Positions 44,918 through 53,655 of a stretch of DNA of 64,000 nt are shown piece by piece. A program made the translations under genes and the position numbers. Under the pieces are notes generated by a model. That model searched no databases and was not told the DNA's origin. It saw only the letters and a list, made by a program, of their open reading frames with translations. Source of the DNA: Pseudogracilibacillus auburnensis (GTDB lineage Bacteria > Bacillota > Bacilli > Bacillales > Amphibacillaceae); the NCBI RefSeq assembly GCF_003201975.1, contig NZ_QJJQ01000002.1, forward strand, positions 150,625 through 214,624. The letters run 5' to 3'. How positions within the stretch are numbered: position 1 is the first letter of the stretch; the number at the start of each line of letters is the position of its first letter.

Positions 44918-46174
44918 TTATTTATAACGTGCAATTTGTGCGGCTTCTTTTATGCTTTTTTCGCAACGAGCTAATAACTCATCACAATATTGTTTATCTA
45001 ATAGAAGTCCCGGCTTAAATTGAAGAACACGATTATCCAACATTGAAAAAATAGCCCATACACCATTTTCATATAATGTTTGCGTAACAAATTTTGCTCC
45101 TGTTGGATGATCGAATTCTAAGCCGAATACGACACCCAATTGGCGAATCCCTACAAAAAACTCAGAATATCTCTCTTTAAGTCTCTCTAGTCCTGTACGT
45201 AAATAACGTGCGACGTAATCAACATTTTCGAGTACTTCTTTTCGCTGAGACATTTCTAACACTTTCATAGCAACAATACAACCTAACTCTGAACCACCAA
45301 ATGTTGAGATATGTGCGAATCCATCATCATTCATCCAATTTCCAGCTGCCTCATTGACAACTGTAGCTCCAATTGGATAAATACCACCACTTAACCCTTT
45401 TGCTGTTACTAGAATATCGGGTTTTATGCCATAATGCTCGAATCCCCATAGTTTTCCCGTACGCGATAAGCCTGTTTGTACTTCATCAGCTATGTACAAT
45501 GTTCCATACCTCTCACACATTTCCTTGACAGCAGCAAGATAACCATCTTTTGGCAAAGGAAAACCGTATGTCGCCGGAATTGTTTCAACAATCACACAAG
45601 CAACATCGCCAGCAGATAATACACTTTCCATTACAGATACATTATTGAATGGAACTTGTATAAATTCTTCGGAACTCCCTTCACTTAAAAAAGGTTTTGA
45701 ATATCGTTCATTCCCTAAAGAAACGGAAAGACCGGTATGACCATGGTATGCGTACTCGATTGAGACAATCTTTTTTCTTTTCGTTGCGTATCTTGCAGAT
45801 TTTAAGGCTACATCAATTGCTTCTCCTCCACTACTAGAGAAAATGGTATATTTCAAATTGTCAGGAGTGCATTCCACAAGCTTTTCGGCAAGTAAAGCAC
45901 GGGTAATAGAAGGAAAATGGTGATTCCCCAGATCAAATTGCTCCAACGCACTCTTCAATTCAGAAATTATTTCCGGGTTTCGATGTCCTAAATTATACGT
46001 CCCACCGTTTAGATGAACATCCATCAGTTCTTTACCTTCCATGTCATATAAATAGTATCCTTCTCTTCTTCCGATAACGAGATCAACACCATCATTCTGC
46101 CATTGCATTGTTTTCCCAGGGTTCCAATACCTAATTGATTTATCTAAAATTGATTTTTTACTTACGTTAAACAT
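44918..46174 (-). CDS. Class III aminotransferase-fold enzyme, probable amino-alcohol-phosphate phospho-lyase
   Basis: 418 residues of PLP fold type I, class III. Visible: FSSSGGEAIDVALKSARYAT (phosphate cup, ~110), YHGHTGLSVSLG, LYIADEVQTGLSRTGKLWGF (Asp binding the pyridine N) and PLP Lys in ILVTAKGLSGGIYPIGAT (~265). The family includes ornithine-type aminotransferases and also ethanolamine-phosphate phospho-lyase. Next to a kinase and an aldehyde dehydrogenase, the lyase role (loss of phosphate and ammonia to an aldehyde) fits better than transamination. Start at ATG 46174 rather than 46189 is preferred, but the ribosome site is weak. Confidence 0.82.
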   Translation of the reverse strand: MFNVSKKSILDKSIRYWNPGKTMQWQNDGVDLVIGRREGYYLYDMEGKELMDVHLNGGTYNLGHRNPEIISELKSALEQFDLGNHHFPSITRALLAEKLVECTPDNLKYTIFSSSGGEAIDVALKSARYATKRKKIVSIEYAYHGHTGLSVSLGNERYSKPFLSEGSSEEFIQVPFNNVSVMESVLSAGDVACVIVETIPATYGFPLPKDGYLAAVKEMCERYGTLYIADEVQTGLSRTGKLWGFEHYGIKPDILVTAKGLSGGIYPIGATVVNEAAGNWMNDDGFAHISTFGGSELGCIVAMKVLEMSQRKEVLENVDYVARYLRTGLERLKERYSEFFVGIRQLGVVFGLEFDHPTGAKFVTQTLYENGVWAIFSMLDNRVLQFKPGLLLDKQYCDELLARCEKSIKEAAQIARYK

Positions 46175-46214
46175 GTAATTTATCCACATCCTTTATCACA
46201 TTTTCTAATATTCA

Positions 46215-46988
46215 TTAGAAAATTTCAGCTACTAAAAGTTCAATTTCTTTTTCGATTAAGGTACTTTTCCATTCCTCTGAGCATTTTTCACTTGTAACAA
46301 TTACCGATATATCTGTCAACGCACAAATATGTGCAAATGTTGTCTTACCAAACTTTGTATGATCAGCTAGAATAATGGCTTCGTTTACGCGTTTAATCAT
46401 TTTTCGCGACATGCTCGATCCATGCAAATCATAGTCTGTAATTCCATCTTTTATAGAAACACCACCAGCTGCAATAAATGCTTTATTCACTTTCAATTGA
46501 CCAAGGGACATTTCAGACAATGAACCACTAGTGAACTTTTGATGGCGTTCAACCTCCCCGCCAAGAAAAATAATTTGACCATGGAACATTTCCATTGCTA
46601 ACAGAAGCACTGGCACCGAGGCTGTAATGACCTTAACATTATTTTTACCATTTAAAAAACGGACGATATCTAATGTCGTTGTACCGTGACCGATAAGAAT
46701 ACTATCTCCATCCTCAACAAGGTCTGCTGCCGCTTTAGAAATGGCTCTTTTTTCTTGTTTGTTCAATGTCGTCTTCTGATCAAAGGTTAGTTCTGTCGTT
46801 AGTTTCGCTTTTACTGCTCCTCCGTACACTTTTTTTAACAAACCGTTCTTTTCCAGCTTGTCTAAATCGCGGCGAATCGTTTCTCCAGACACGTAAAGAC
46901 TTTCCGCGAGTGTTCTTACTTTAACAATTTCGTCTTTTTCTAAGGTTTCCAATATTGTTTTTTTACGCGCTTCAAAAGTTAATGACAT
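46215..46988 (-). CDS. DeoR-family transcriptional regulator
   Basis: 257 residues. DeoR N-terminal winged helix (RKKTILETLEKDEIVKVRTL ... VSGETIRRDLDKLEKNGLLK, ~5-55) and a C-terminal sensor domain with the phosphate-binding type motif ILIGHGTTTLDIVRFL (~95) and ILADHTKFGK (~210). DeoR regulators usually sense phosphorylated sugars; here a phosphorylated amino alcohol is a possible ligand. Frame opens at GTG 47000, but AGGTGG overlaps it and suits the ATG at 46988. Lies between the SDR and the aminotransferase genes; a cre box is upstream. Confidence 0.88.
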   Translation of the reverse strand: MSLTFEARKKTILETLEKDEIVKVRTLAESLYVSGETIRRDLDKLEKNGLLKKVYGGAVKAKLTTELTFDQKTTLNKQEKRAISKAAADLVEDGDSILIGHGTTTLDIVRFLNGKNNVKVITASVPVLLLAMEMFHGQIIFLGGEVERHQKFTSGSLSEMSLGQLKVNKAFIAAGGVSIKDGITDYDLHGSSMSRKMIKRVNEAIILADHTKFGKTTFAHICALTDISVIVTSEKCSEEWKSTLIEKEIELLVAEIF

Positions 46989-47076
46989 TGTAATTACCAC
47001 CTATTTTTCTATATTTCGGAAGGTGTGCACGCCCCTTTAGTTTAATTCACATAATATTTGACCGGAACAAAAATTT

Positions 47077-47090
47077 AGTAAGCGCTTACA
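47077..47090. promoter_or_regulatory. Catabolite-responsive element (cre) in the SDR-deoR gap
   Basis: Minus strand TGTAAGCGCTTACT matches the CcpA consensus TGWAANCGNTNWCA at 13 of 14 positions and contains the perfect palindrome GTAAGCGCTTAC. It lies 12 bases after the SDR stop and ~90 bases before deoR, where CcpA would block transcription into the rest of the BMC operon when glucose is present. Confidence 0.8.
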
Positions 47091-47102
47091 GTTATATGAT
47101 TA

Positions 47103-47873
47103 TTATTTTGCCTGTAAATCTTCTGGTACCGTTTGTCCACCATCGACAACAATGGTTTGACCTGTAATGAAACTTGTATGTGGCGAAGCGAAAAACATAG
47201 CTGCGTAACCGATATCTTCTACCTCTCCAAGCTTGCCCATTGGGATTGCGTTGGTCATTACTTCTAGATATTCATCCCCTAGATCCTCCAGTCCTTCCGT
47301 TCGGATATTACCTGGCATTACCGCATTTACAGTGATATCATGACTGGACAACTCAAGAGCAGCTGATCGCATATACCCTAATTGTGCCGCTTTACTTGCT
47401 CCATAATGTGTCCAACCACGATATCCTGTTAATGGTCCTGTAATAGATGATGTCAAAATAATTCTTCCGTAATCTGCCTTTTTTAAATGTGGCAAGCAGG
47501 TTTGTATAGAATAATGTGTGCCCTTTACATTTGTATCCATCACATAATTCCAGTCTTCATCTGATATCTCTTCAATCTCATCTTGGGGAAAAATTCCTGC
47601 ATTTGCACATAACACATCAATACCACCAAATTTCTCAGCGACTGCATTAACTGCTCTTTCCATTGACTCCTTATCTGTCACATCACCTGAAATTGCATAA
47701 GTAACTCCACCGTCAGCATTCAATTCAGCTGCGCACTCTTCTGCAGTTGACAACGTTCTTCCAATTATCGCGACATTTGCTCCATGTTGTGCAAATACCT
47801 TTGCTATCCCCTTTCCAATTCCTTTGCTTCCACCAGTGACAATCACCGTTTTCCCCTTTACAGAGTTGAACAT
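47103..47873 (-). CDS. Short-chain dehydrogenase/reductase, probable amino-alcohol dehydrogenase
   Basis: 256 residues. Classic SDR: cofactor motif VTGGSKGIGKGIA (~12-24), NAG at ~90, catalytic Ser in ILTSSITGPLTGY (~142) and YxxxK in HYGASKAAQLGYM (~157-161). The stretch VMPGNIRTEGLEDLGDEYL is typical of the subgroup containing the 1-amino-2-propanol dehydrogenase of the RMM microcompartment, from memory. It would interconvert aminoacetone and 1-amino-2-propanol. First gene of the BMC operon, with its own promoter; ATG preceded by GGAGATG. Confidence 0.85.
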   Translation of the reverse strand: MFNSVKGKTVIVTGGSKGIGKGIAKVFAQHGANVAIIGRTLSTAEECAAELNADGGVTYAISGDVTDKESMERAVNAVAEKFGGIDVLCANAGIFPQDEIEEISDEDWNYVMDTNVKGTHYSIQTCLPHLKKADYGRIILTSSITGPLTGYRGWTHYGASKAAQLGYMRSAALELSSHDITVNAVMPGNIRTEGLEDLGDEYLEVMTNAIPMGKLGEVEDIGYAAMFFASPHTSFITGQTIVVDGGQTVPEDLQAK

Positions 47874-47963
47874 CTTTTAACATCTCCTTATGAAATATTT
47901 TGGAACTCATCAAAGTTCCACACATATTTATGTTGTTTCCTCTTTCTTGTTGTGGTTTTCAAA

Positions 47964-47992
47964 ATAATAACACTTCCCAAAGGAATAGTCAA
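47964..47992 (-). promoter_or_regulatory. Promoter of the BMC operon
   Basis: Minus strand -35 TTGACT (47987-47992), 17-base spacer, -10 TATTAT (47964-47969). The spacer contains TTCC-N4-GGAA (47975-47986). Predicted start is ~80 bases before the SDR start codon. Confidence 0.75.
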
Positions 47993-48000
47993 TATTATCT

Positions 48001-48026
48001 GAAAATTTTGTTTCGACAAAATTTTC
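48001..48026. promoter_or_regulatory. 26-bp perfect palindrome upstream of the BMC promoter
   Basis: GAAAATTTTGT-TTCG-ACAAAATTTTC, 11-base arms, centred ~25 bp upstream of the -35 box. Suits an activator or DeoR/other operator; a terminator is unlikely because no gene ends nearby. 48027-48348 contains no gene. Confidence 0.55.
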
Positions 48027-48348
48027 AATGTTTACATAATATTAATTTTATTCTTTTAAGAGGAGGTTGGTTTCCCCTTTAAACAACGAGAATAAAAAAA
48101 CACTATTCGTCTGGACAAAATTCACCTTTATCACTATCATTTTACTCTCAATGCCTCTTACATGATTCCATCAATATGAGTCAAATGTTAAGTTACATTG
48201 TCTATTAATCTTGATAAAAGTTACTTTAACGCTAGTAAAGCTTCTCTTTGTGCACAACCTTTGCTTCACCTAACCACACTACACTTTTTTATGTATAATA
48301 ATAATTACACTTGAAGCTTTAATAACACCTTTGAAAGGAGGTCACCCT

Positions 48349-50151
48349 ATGAGTCTACTGCAGAATTTTTTTTACTTTATCATGAATCGAACATTTTTCA
48401 CAAAAATATTTATTTCCATATTCATCTCTTCTTTTATCGGTATAGTGACGATTGCGATAATCAATCATCAGTATTTTAAACATATATTAATAAATAACGA
48501 GATGGAACGTGTTCAACAATCGATCAATCAGTCGGCAGTTAACCTGGATAATTTATTATCAAGAATTATTAATGATATGGACTATTTTATCACTTATTAT
48601 GAAAGCGATATCATTCATATTAATACGAATAATCAAACCAATCCTGCTGATGTTGAAAAGTTTATGAATGATTTAGAAACATTTCAACTGCGATTTACGG
48701 ATGAATTAGAGTCCGTATTCTATTATAAAGAAGATGAGCAAAGTAAAGATCCTATCTTTATTCATAATAATAACTTACATCGAATCCCTAATATCATTTA
48801 TGTTGAACATGAATGGTACAAGCATTACAGAAACAACGTTGACCTCCCTACTTGGACCGTGCCGACGGATCAACATTTATTTTATCAAGATCGTTCACAA
48901 AAGACTGTTTGGCTTACGATTGGAAAGTATAGTAAAGGGTCGGAGTTTGGTATTTTTGTCATTCGGATTAATTCAAAGATTTTTAGTGACTTATTTCGTG
49001 AGCTTGCAAATGATGATTTAATGATTGAAATTAGAGATGGTAACGGAAATGAAGTGTACGCTACACATTCAACCGATCATCTTATCAACAATTCAGACTG
49101 GCTAGAAACGACATCTACTTTAGAGAAGTCAGAGTTTAATATTCATGTGTTTATCAATAAACTCGCCATTACAGATAAGGTGAACCAAGTTCAGTCTATT
49201 AATCTTATGATGGTGCCACTTATCCTAGTCGTTACTTTCTTGTTCTCATTAATTTTGTCTTTAACATTAAGTCGACCTATCAAAGAGATGTTACGACTAC
49301 TGAAACAAGTGGAAAATGGTAATTTTGATGTCCGCTTTCCCAACCGTTACAAAGATGAGATTGGGATTTTAGGTAAAGGTTTTAATAAAATGATTGCGAA
49401 TGTAAAAAATCTGATTGATCAAGTGTTTGTTATCAAAATGGATAAGCTAAAAATGGAATTAAAACAAAAAGAATCTACTATTTTAGCAATGCAAAATCAA
49501 ATTAATCCACATTTTTTGTACAACACATTAGAAACGATTAATTGTCATGCGATTGTTCATCATGTTCCGAGCATTAGTAATATGAGTCAAGCTTTAGCCG
49601 ATTTCTTCCGTTATTCGATTGAAAAAAATCAAATTATCGTATCTTTACAAGAAGAAGTAACCCATGTAGAAACGTATTTGCATATTTTAAATGAAAGATA
49701 TCCCGAAATTGAAATTAGTATTAATATTCCAGAACCTTTTTATTCTTATTCGATTATTAAATTATCGTTGCAGCCATTGATTGAAAATGCATTTCAACAC
49801 GCTTTTTCCGGTGAGCGAGATTATTACCTAAATATTTATACAGAAGATATCAATGAGCTTCAGTATTCTGTATGTATTGAAGATAATGGAGAAGGAATGG
49901 ACAAAGATAAATTAGATGCTTTAAATGAATCATTAAACAACTTATCTGCAAATGTTGATGCAACGATCGATAAGGACAAAAACAAAAAGAGTTTCCATCA
50001 TGGAATCGGGATTTTAAATGTCCATTCACGTATTCTGTTAAGTTTTGGATCTTCTCACGGTGTAAGGTTAAAAGAATCGATGTCTGGAGGCTTACTTATC
50101 CAAATCACACTACCTAAAAAGGGGAATGAGCATGAAACTATTAATCGTTGA
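48349..50151 (+). CDS. Sensor histidine kinase, YesM/LytS-like
   Basis: 600 residues. Membrane helix at ~15-40, extracellular sensing region ~40-275, second helix ~280-305, HAMP (~305-360), His_kinase domain with NQINPHFLYNTLETINCHA (phospho-acceptor His ~385) and HATPase with PLIENAFQHAF and EDNGEGMDKDKLD. Pairs with the AraC-type regulator whose start overlaps its end. Controls the adjacent carbohydrate ABC importer operon by sensing an extracellular ligand or the loaded binding protein. ATG at 48349 behind AAAGGAGG. Confidence 0.92.
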   Translation: MSLLQNFFYFIMNRTFFTKIFISIFISSFIGIVTIAIINHQYFKHILINNEMERVQQSINQSAVNLDNLLSRIINDMDYFITYYESDIIHINTNNQTNPADVEKFMNDLETFQLRFTDELESVFYYKEDEQSKDPIFIHNNNLHRIPNIIYVEHEWYKHYRNNVDLPTWTVPTDQHLFYQDRSQKTVWLTIGKYSKGSEFGIFVIRINSKIFSDLFRELANDDLMIEIRDGNGNEVYATHSTDHLINNSDWLETTSTLEKSEFNIHVFINKLAITDKVNQVQSINLMMVPLILVVTFLFSLILSLTLSRPIKEMLRLLKQVENGNFDVRFPNRYKDEIGILGKGFNKMIANVKNLIDQVFVIKMDKLKMELKQKESTILAMQNQINPHFLYNTLETINCHAIVHHVPSISNMSQALADFFRYSIEKNQIIVSLQEEVTHVETYLHILNERYPEIEISINIPEPFYSYSIIKLSLQPLIENAFQHAFSGERDYYLNIYTEDINELQYSVCIEDNGEGMDKDKLDALNESLNNLSANVDATIDKDKNKKSFHHGIGILNVHSRILLSFGSSHGVRLKESMSGGLLIQITLPKKGNEHETINR

Positions 50152-51184
50152 TGATGAAGTTGTCATACGTCAAGGAGTACAGACATTACTTGAAAAGAGT
50201 GGATTTCCAATTACGAGTCTTTCAGAAGCAAAAAATGGAAAGGAAGCGCTCCGTTGTATCAAAAATCAACTTCCTGATATCGTTATTACCGATATTCGCA
50301 TGCCTGTAATGGATGGTTTAGAACTTTCAAAACGATTATCTTCTATACATTCCGATATTGAGCTAGTTATTTTAACTGGATATGCAGATTTCCAATATGC
50401 ACAAGCTGCTGTAAAGTATGGAGTTCTTGATTATATCTTAAAACCTATTTCCCAAGAAAGTATAAACGACACGATGATGAAAGTATTATTAAAACATTCT
50501 TCAAGATGGTCAGATGATATTAATAGTAAATGGATGGCTGAAATCAATAAGATTGTCTCTCATATAATAAAAGAATTGTTGGCGGAAAATAAGCTGGAGA
50601 TGAAACAAATATTGGATCAATGGAAAGCTTATTGTTTTCATCATCAACTATCTTTTATTAAAATTAAAAAACTAATGGGTTATTTTCACTTTTTATTTAA
50701 AACGAAAATGATCACTTACTATAATCATAAGACAGATGTTGAAACACCTTCGAATAACGCTTTTTCTATAGATGATTTATTCGCTGATTATTACGAATAT
50801 CTTTTAAAACAGTTAAACCATATTCAACAAAATAGAATTCCTAGAAGTTCAATTATTATTCAACAAGTAGTTAGCGAAATTCACCATAACTTTGCCGATC
50901 AAGGGTTAAATATTAAGCGACTAGCTGAGCAATCAAATATATCAAACTCTTATTTAAGCAAAATTTTTAGAGAGACGATGAATGTCCCAATAACCCAATA
51001 TATTAGTGAATATCGTTTAGAAATGGCCCGAGAAAGGCTAGAGTCTGATAAAGAAACTAAAATTATCGATATTTGCTTTGCTTGTGGATTCAATGATTAT
51101 CCGTATTTTTCAAAGTTTTTTAAAAGGACGTACGGGGTATCTCCACTTCAATATCGTGAAAAAGTGAGGTGTCAAATAAGTTAA
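50132..51184 (+). CDS. Response regulator with AraC-type DNA-binding domain (YesN-like)
   Basis: 350 residues. Receiver domain ~1-120 with DDE at 8-10, phospho-Asp in PDIVITDIRMPVMDG (~53) and Lys in YILKPIS. Middle ~120-240 is a helical linker. C-terminal two-helix-turn-helix AraC domain (~245-345): IKRLAEQSNISNSYLSKIFR and DICFACGFNDYPYFSKFFKR. The first in-frame ATG is at 50126; ATG at 50132 fits GGGGA better. Overlaps the kinase gene by ~20 bases, so they are translationally coupled. Confidence 0.93.
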   Translation: MKLLIVDDEVVIRQGVQTLLEKSGFPITSLSEAKNGKEALRCIKNQLPDIVITDIRMPVMDGLELSKRLSSIHSDIELVILTGYADFQYAQAAVKYGVLDYILKPISQESINDTMMKVLLKHSSRWSDDINSKWMAEINKIVSHIIKELLAENKLEMKQILDQWKAYCFHHQLSFIKIKKLMGYFHFLFKTKMITYYNHKTDVETPSNNAFSIDDLFADYYEYLLKQLNHIQQNRIPRSSIIIQQVVSEIHHNFADQGLNIKRLAEQSNISNSYLSKIFRETMNVPITQYISEYRLEMARERLESDKETKIIDICFACGFNDYPYFSKFFKRTYGVSPLQYREKVRCQIS

Positions 51185-51330
51185 TTTTTGTAGGACAACA
51201 AATAATTTTATTCGACATGTTCAAAAGCTCCCTTTCTAAGTATGATTATTTATGAATCGAATAATCAGAATATTAAAAAGGGGGCTTCATCTTTTTAGTT
51301 GTTTTTATTCATTATTTAGGGAGGGGTTGT

Positions 51331-52716
51331 ATGAGAAAGATCGTTTTTAAATTTCCTTTACTTCTATTGTTCGCTTTTATATTGTTACTCGCTGCATGTG
51401 GTGGAAGTAATGAGGAAGCTGATTCTGAAGGGAAGAAATCAGCTGATTCACAAAATTCTAGTGAAAATAGTGATTTAGCAGCATGGGGAAAAGAAATAAA
51501 TGAACAATTTAGTGGAGAAGAAATTAATTTAGCCTTTGCTTCTCACCCATCAACAGATTCTTTTCAACAGATGACAAAGGATTTTGAAAAGTTAACTGGA
51601 ATTAAAGTTCGATGGGAAGTTATGGAACAAACATATTTAAAAAATAAGCAACTAATGGACTTTACTTCTAAAACTGGTACGTATGATGTGTTAATGGTCG
51701 ATAACTTCTGGGGTGATGAATATGTTACTAAAAAAGTGATCGAACCACTAGATAGTTATTTAGAGGATGAATCATTAACTCCAGAATGGTTCAATTATGA
51801 AGATATCGTTCCTGCTTATCGAAATGGATTTACGAAGTTTGATGGTAAAACGTATGGTATCCCGACTGCTGGAGAAACACGATTTATCGGATATCGTACA
51901 GATTTATTTGAGAAATATGATAAAGAGCCACCGAAAACGATGGCTGAATTTAAAGAGTTAGCGGAGTTTTTTAATGGGAAAGAAGATGATTTATACGGTG
52001 TATCCATGCGTGCACAAAGAGGTATCCATTTTGCATCAGGGTTAATGAGTGTACTTTATAACTTTAGTGATGGGTTCTTCGATCAAGAAACTGGTGAAAT
52101 TTTAATGGATGATCCAAAAACAGTGGAAGCTCTTCAGTTCTATGTTGATATGTTGAAACTAGCTCCACCTGATGTTGCTTCCTACACGCACGAAGAAGCG
52201 TTATCAGCATTTATGTCCGGTAAATCTGCCATGTGGCTAGATGCAACGGCAATTGCACCACAAATTCTTGATCCAGAAAAGTCATCCATTGCGGATAATG
52301 TTGCCTTTGTTCCAACTCCCGAGGGACCTGCTGGACGTGCAAGTGCATTAGCTGGTTGGAGTATGGCAATTCCTGAAACATCTAAAAAGAAAGAAGCTGC
52401 CTGGGCTTTTATTGTCTATATGAATAGTGAAGCGATGAGTGAATTATATATGGCGAATGGTGGTGTACCTGTACGTACATCTCAATTTGAGGCTGCCGGA
52501 GATGGAGAAAAATTAAATCCTATTATTTTGGAAGCGCTTGAAGATGCAAACGCTTTAGTAGAGAGAGGTATTTCATGGGTACCGCCTAGTCCTAATTTAG
52601 GACAAATATTAGACCGTGTTGGTTATTATGGCAGCATGGCATTAAGTGATGAAATTTCAGTGGAAGAAGCTTCTATAAAAGCACAAAAAGAAATTGAAGA
52701 TATTGGGATAGATTAA
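51331..52716 (+). CDS. Carbohydrate ABC transporter substrate-binding lipoprotein
   Basis: 461 residues. Lipoprotein signal with lipobox LLAAC (Cys ~23), then an acidic linker (EEADSEGKKSADSQNSSENS) and a family 1 solute-binding domain (LAFASHPSTDSFQQMTKDFE ... GKTYGIPTAGETRFIGYRTD ... GYYGSMALSDE). Delivers an extracellular sugar or glycoside to the permeases downstream. ATG behind GGGAGGGG. A hairpin after the gene probably stabilises its mRNA relative to the permease genes. Confidence 0.92.
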   Translation: MRKIVFKFPLLLLFAFILLLAACGGSNEEADSEGKKSADSQNSSENSDLAAWGKEINEQFSGEEINLAFASHPSTDSFQQMTKDFEKLTGIKVRWEVMEQTYLKNKQLMDFTSKTGTYDVLMVDNFWGDEYVTKKVIEPLDSYLEDESLTPEWFNYEDIVPAYRNGFTKFDGKTYGIPTAGETRFIGYRTDLFEKYDKEPPKTMAEFKELAEFFNGKEDDLYGVSMRAQRGIHFASGLMSVLYNFSDGFFDQETGEILMDDPKTVEALQFYVDMLKLAPPDVASYTHEEALSAFMSGKSAMWLDATAIAPQILDPEKSSIADNVAFVPTPEGPAGRASALAGWSMAIPETSKKKEAAWAFIVYMNSEAMSELYMANGGVPVRTSQFEAAGDGEKLNPIILEALEDANALVERGISWVPPSPNLGQILDRVGYYGSMALSDEISVEEASIKAQKEIEDIGID

Positions 52717-52723
52717 TCCATAA

Positions 52724-52744
52724 AGGGCCAGACTTTTTGGCCCT
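52724..52744 (+). terminator. Intercistronic hairpin after the binding-protein gene
   Basis: AGGGCCA-N7-TGGCCCT, eight bases after the stop, followed by only a weak AT stretch. Likely a partial terminator or processing/stabilising hairpin giving more binding protein than permease. Confidence 0.65.
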
Positions 52745-52770
52745 ATTATTGAATAGCAAAGGGGAATTTT

Positions 52771-53655
52771 ATGATACGAAATTACTTAAATAAAAATCCT
52801 CATTTCATTTATATTATGCCAGCAATAATATTATTGGGGATCCTTACATTAATACCGACTATTTTCTTATATTTTATTAGTATGACAGATTACGAATTAG
52901 GCTCTCCATCTTTTAATTTTGTCTGGTTCGATAATTATACTAGATTATTACTCGAAAGTGATGAGTTTTGGCACTCATTAAGAATCAGTGTCTTTTTTAG
53001 TGTTATTGTCACGTCCATACAGTTAGTATTAGGATTCTTTTTAGCCAAATTACTTGATCGTCCGATGCGATTTAAGTTTTTAGTTTTTGCATGTTTGATT
53101 ATTCCAATTGCAATGACACCTAGTATTACTGGACAAATTTGGAAGTTAATGTTGAATGCAGAATATGGAGTAATCAATTACCTGCTTTCTTCCCTGACTG
53201 GTCTAAAAGTTATTTGGCTTTCAACGGAAAATGCTTTTTTATCGACGATGTTAGTAGATATTTGGCAAAACACACCTTTTGTCGCATTAATTATTTATGC
53301 TGGTTTAAAATCATTACCGGAAGATCCATATGAAGCTGCTGTGATGGACGGCGCATCGAAATTTCAACTGTTTAGACATATTACATTACCATTATTAAAG
53401 CCAATTATTTTACTGGCAATTATTTTTAGATTAATTGATTCGTTACGTACATTTGATATTCCGTTCTCCTTAACACAAGGTGGACCTGGAAACGCAACTG
53501 AATTTTTAAGTTTACATATTTATCGACTTGGATTTGCGCAAACTGGTTGGATTGGAAGGGCTTCGGCAACTTCGGTTATTTTACTTATTATTACAACGGT
53601 CATCAGCTTGATTCTGATAAGAATGCTTAGAAAGGGTGTGCAAGATACAGAATGA
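52771..53655 (+). CDS. Carbohydrate ABC permease, MalF/UgpA type
   Basis: 294 residues, six membrane helices. The ATPase-coupling EAA loop is visible: DPYEAAVMDGASKFQLFRHI (~188-207). N-terminus IYIMPAIILLGILTLIPTIF is typical. Forms the heterodimeric channel with the next gene, whose ATG overlaps this stop (ATGA). No ATP-binding subunit is encoded in the operon, as in Bacillus importers served by the shared ATPase MsmX. Confidence 0.93.
   Translation: MIRNYLNKNPHFIYIMPAIILLGILTLIPTIFLYFISMTDYELGSPSFNFVWFDNYTRLLLESDEFWHSLRISVFFSVIVTSIQLVLGFFLAKLLDRPMRFKFLVFACLIIPIAMTPSITGQIWKLMLNAEYGVINYLLSSLTGLKVIWLSTENAFLSTMLVDIWQNTPFVALIIYAGLKSLPEDPYEAAVMDGASKFQLFRHITLPLLKPIILLAIIFRLIDSLRTFDIPFSLTQGGPGNATEFLSLHIYRLGFAQTGWIGRASATSVILLIITTVISLILIRMLRKGVQDTE

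Noticed and set aside
46215..46988. DeoR protein as a generic sugar-operon regulator unrelated to the BMC
   Set aside because: It is embedded between BMC-pathway genes on the same strand, 40 bases from the aminotransferase gene, so a role in this operon is simpler.
38739..47873. Assigning the microcompartment to the Pdu or Eut type
   Set aside because: No diol dehydratase, ethanolamine ammonia-lyase, reactivase, cobalamin or alcohol-dehydrogenase genes; only core shell, PduL and aldehyde dehydrogenase are shared.
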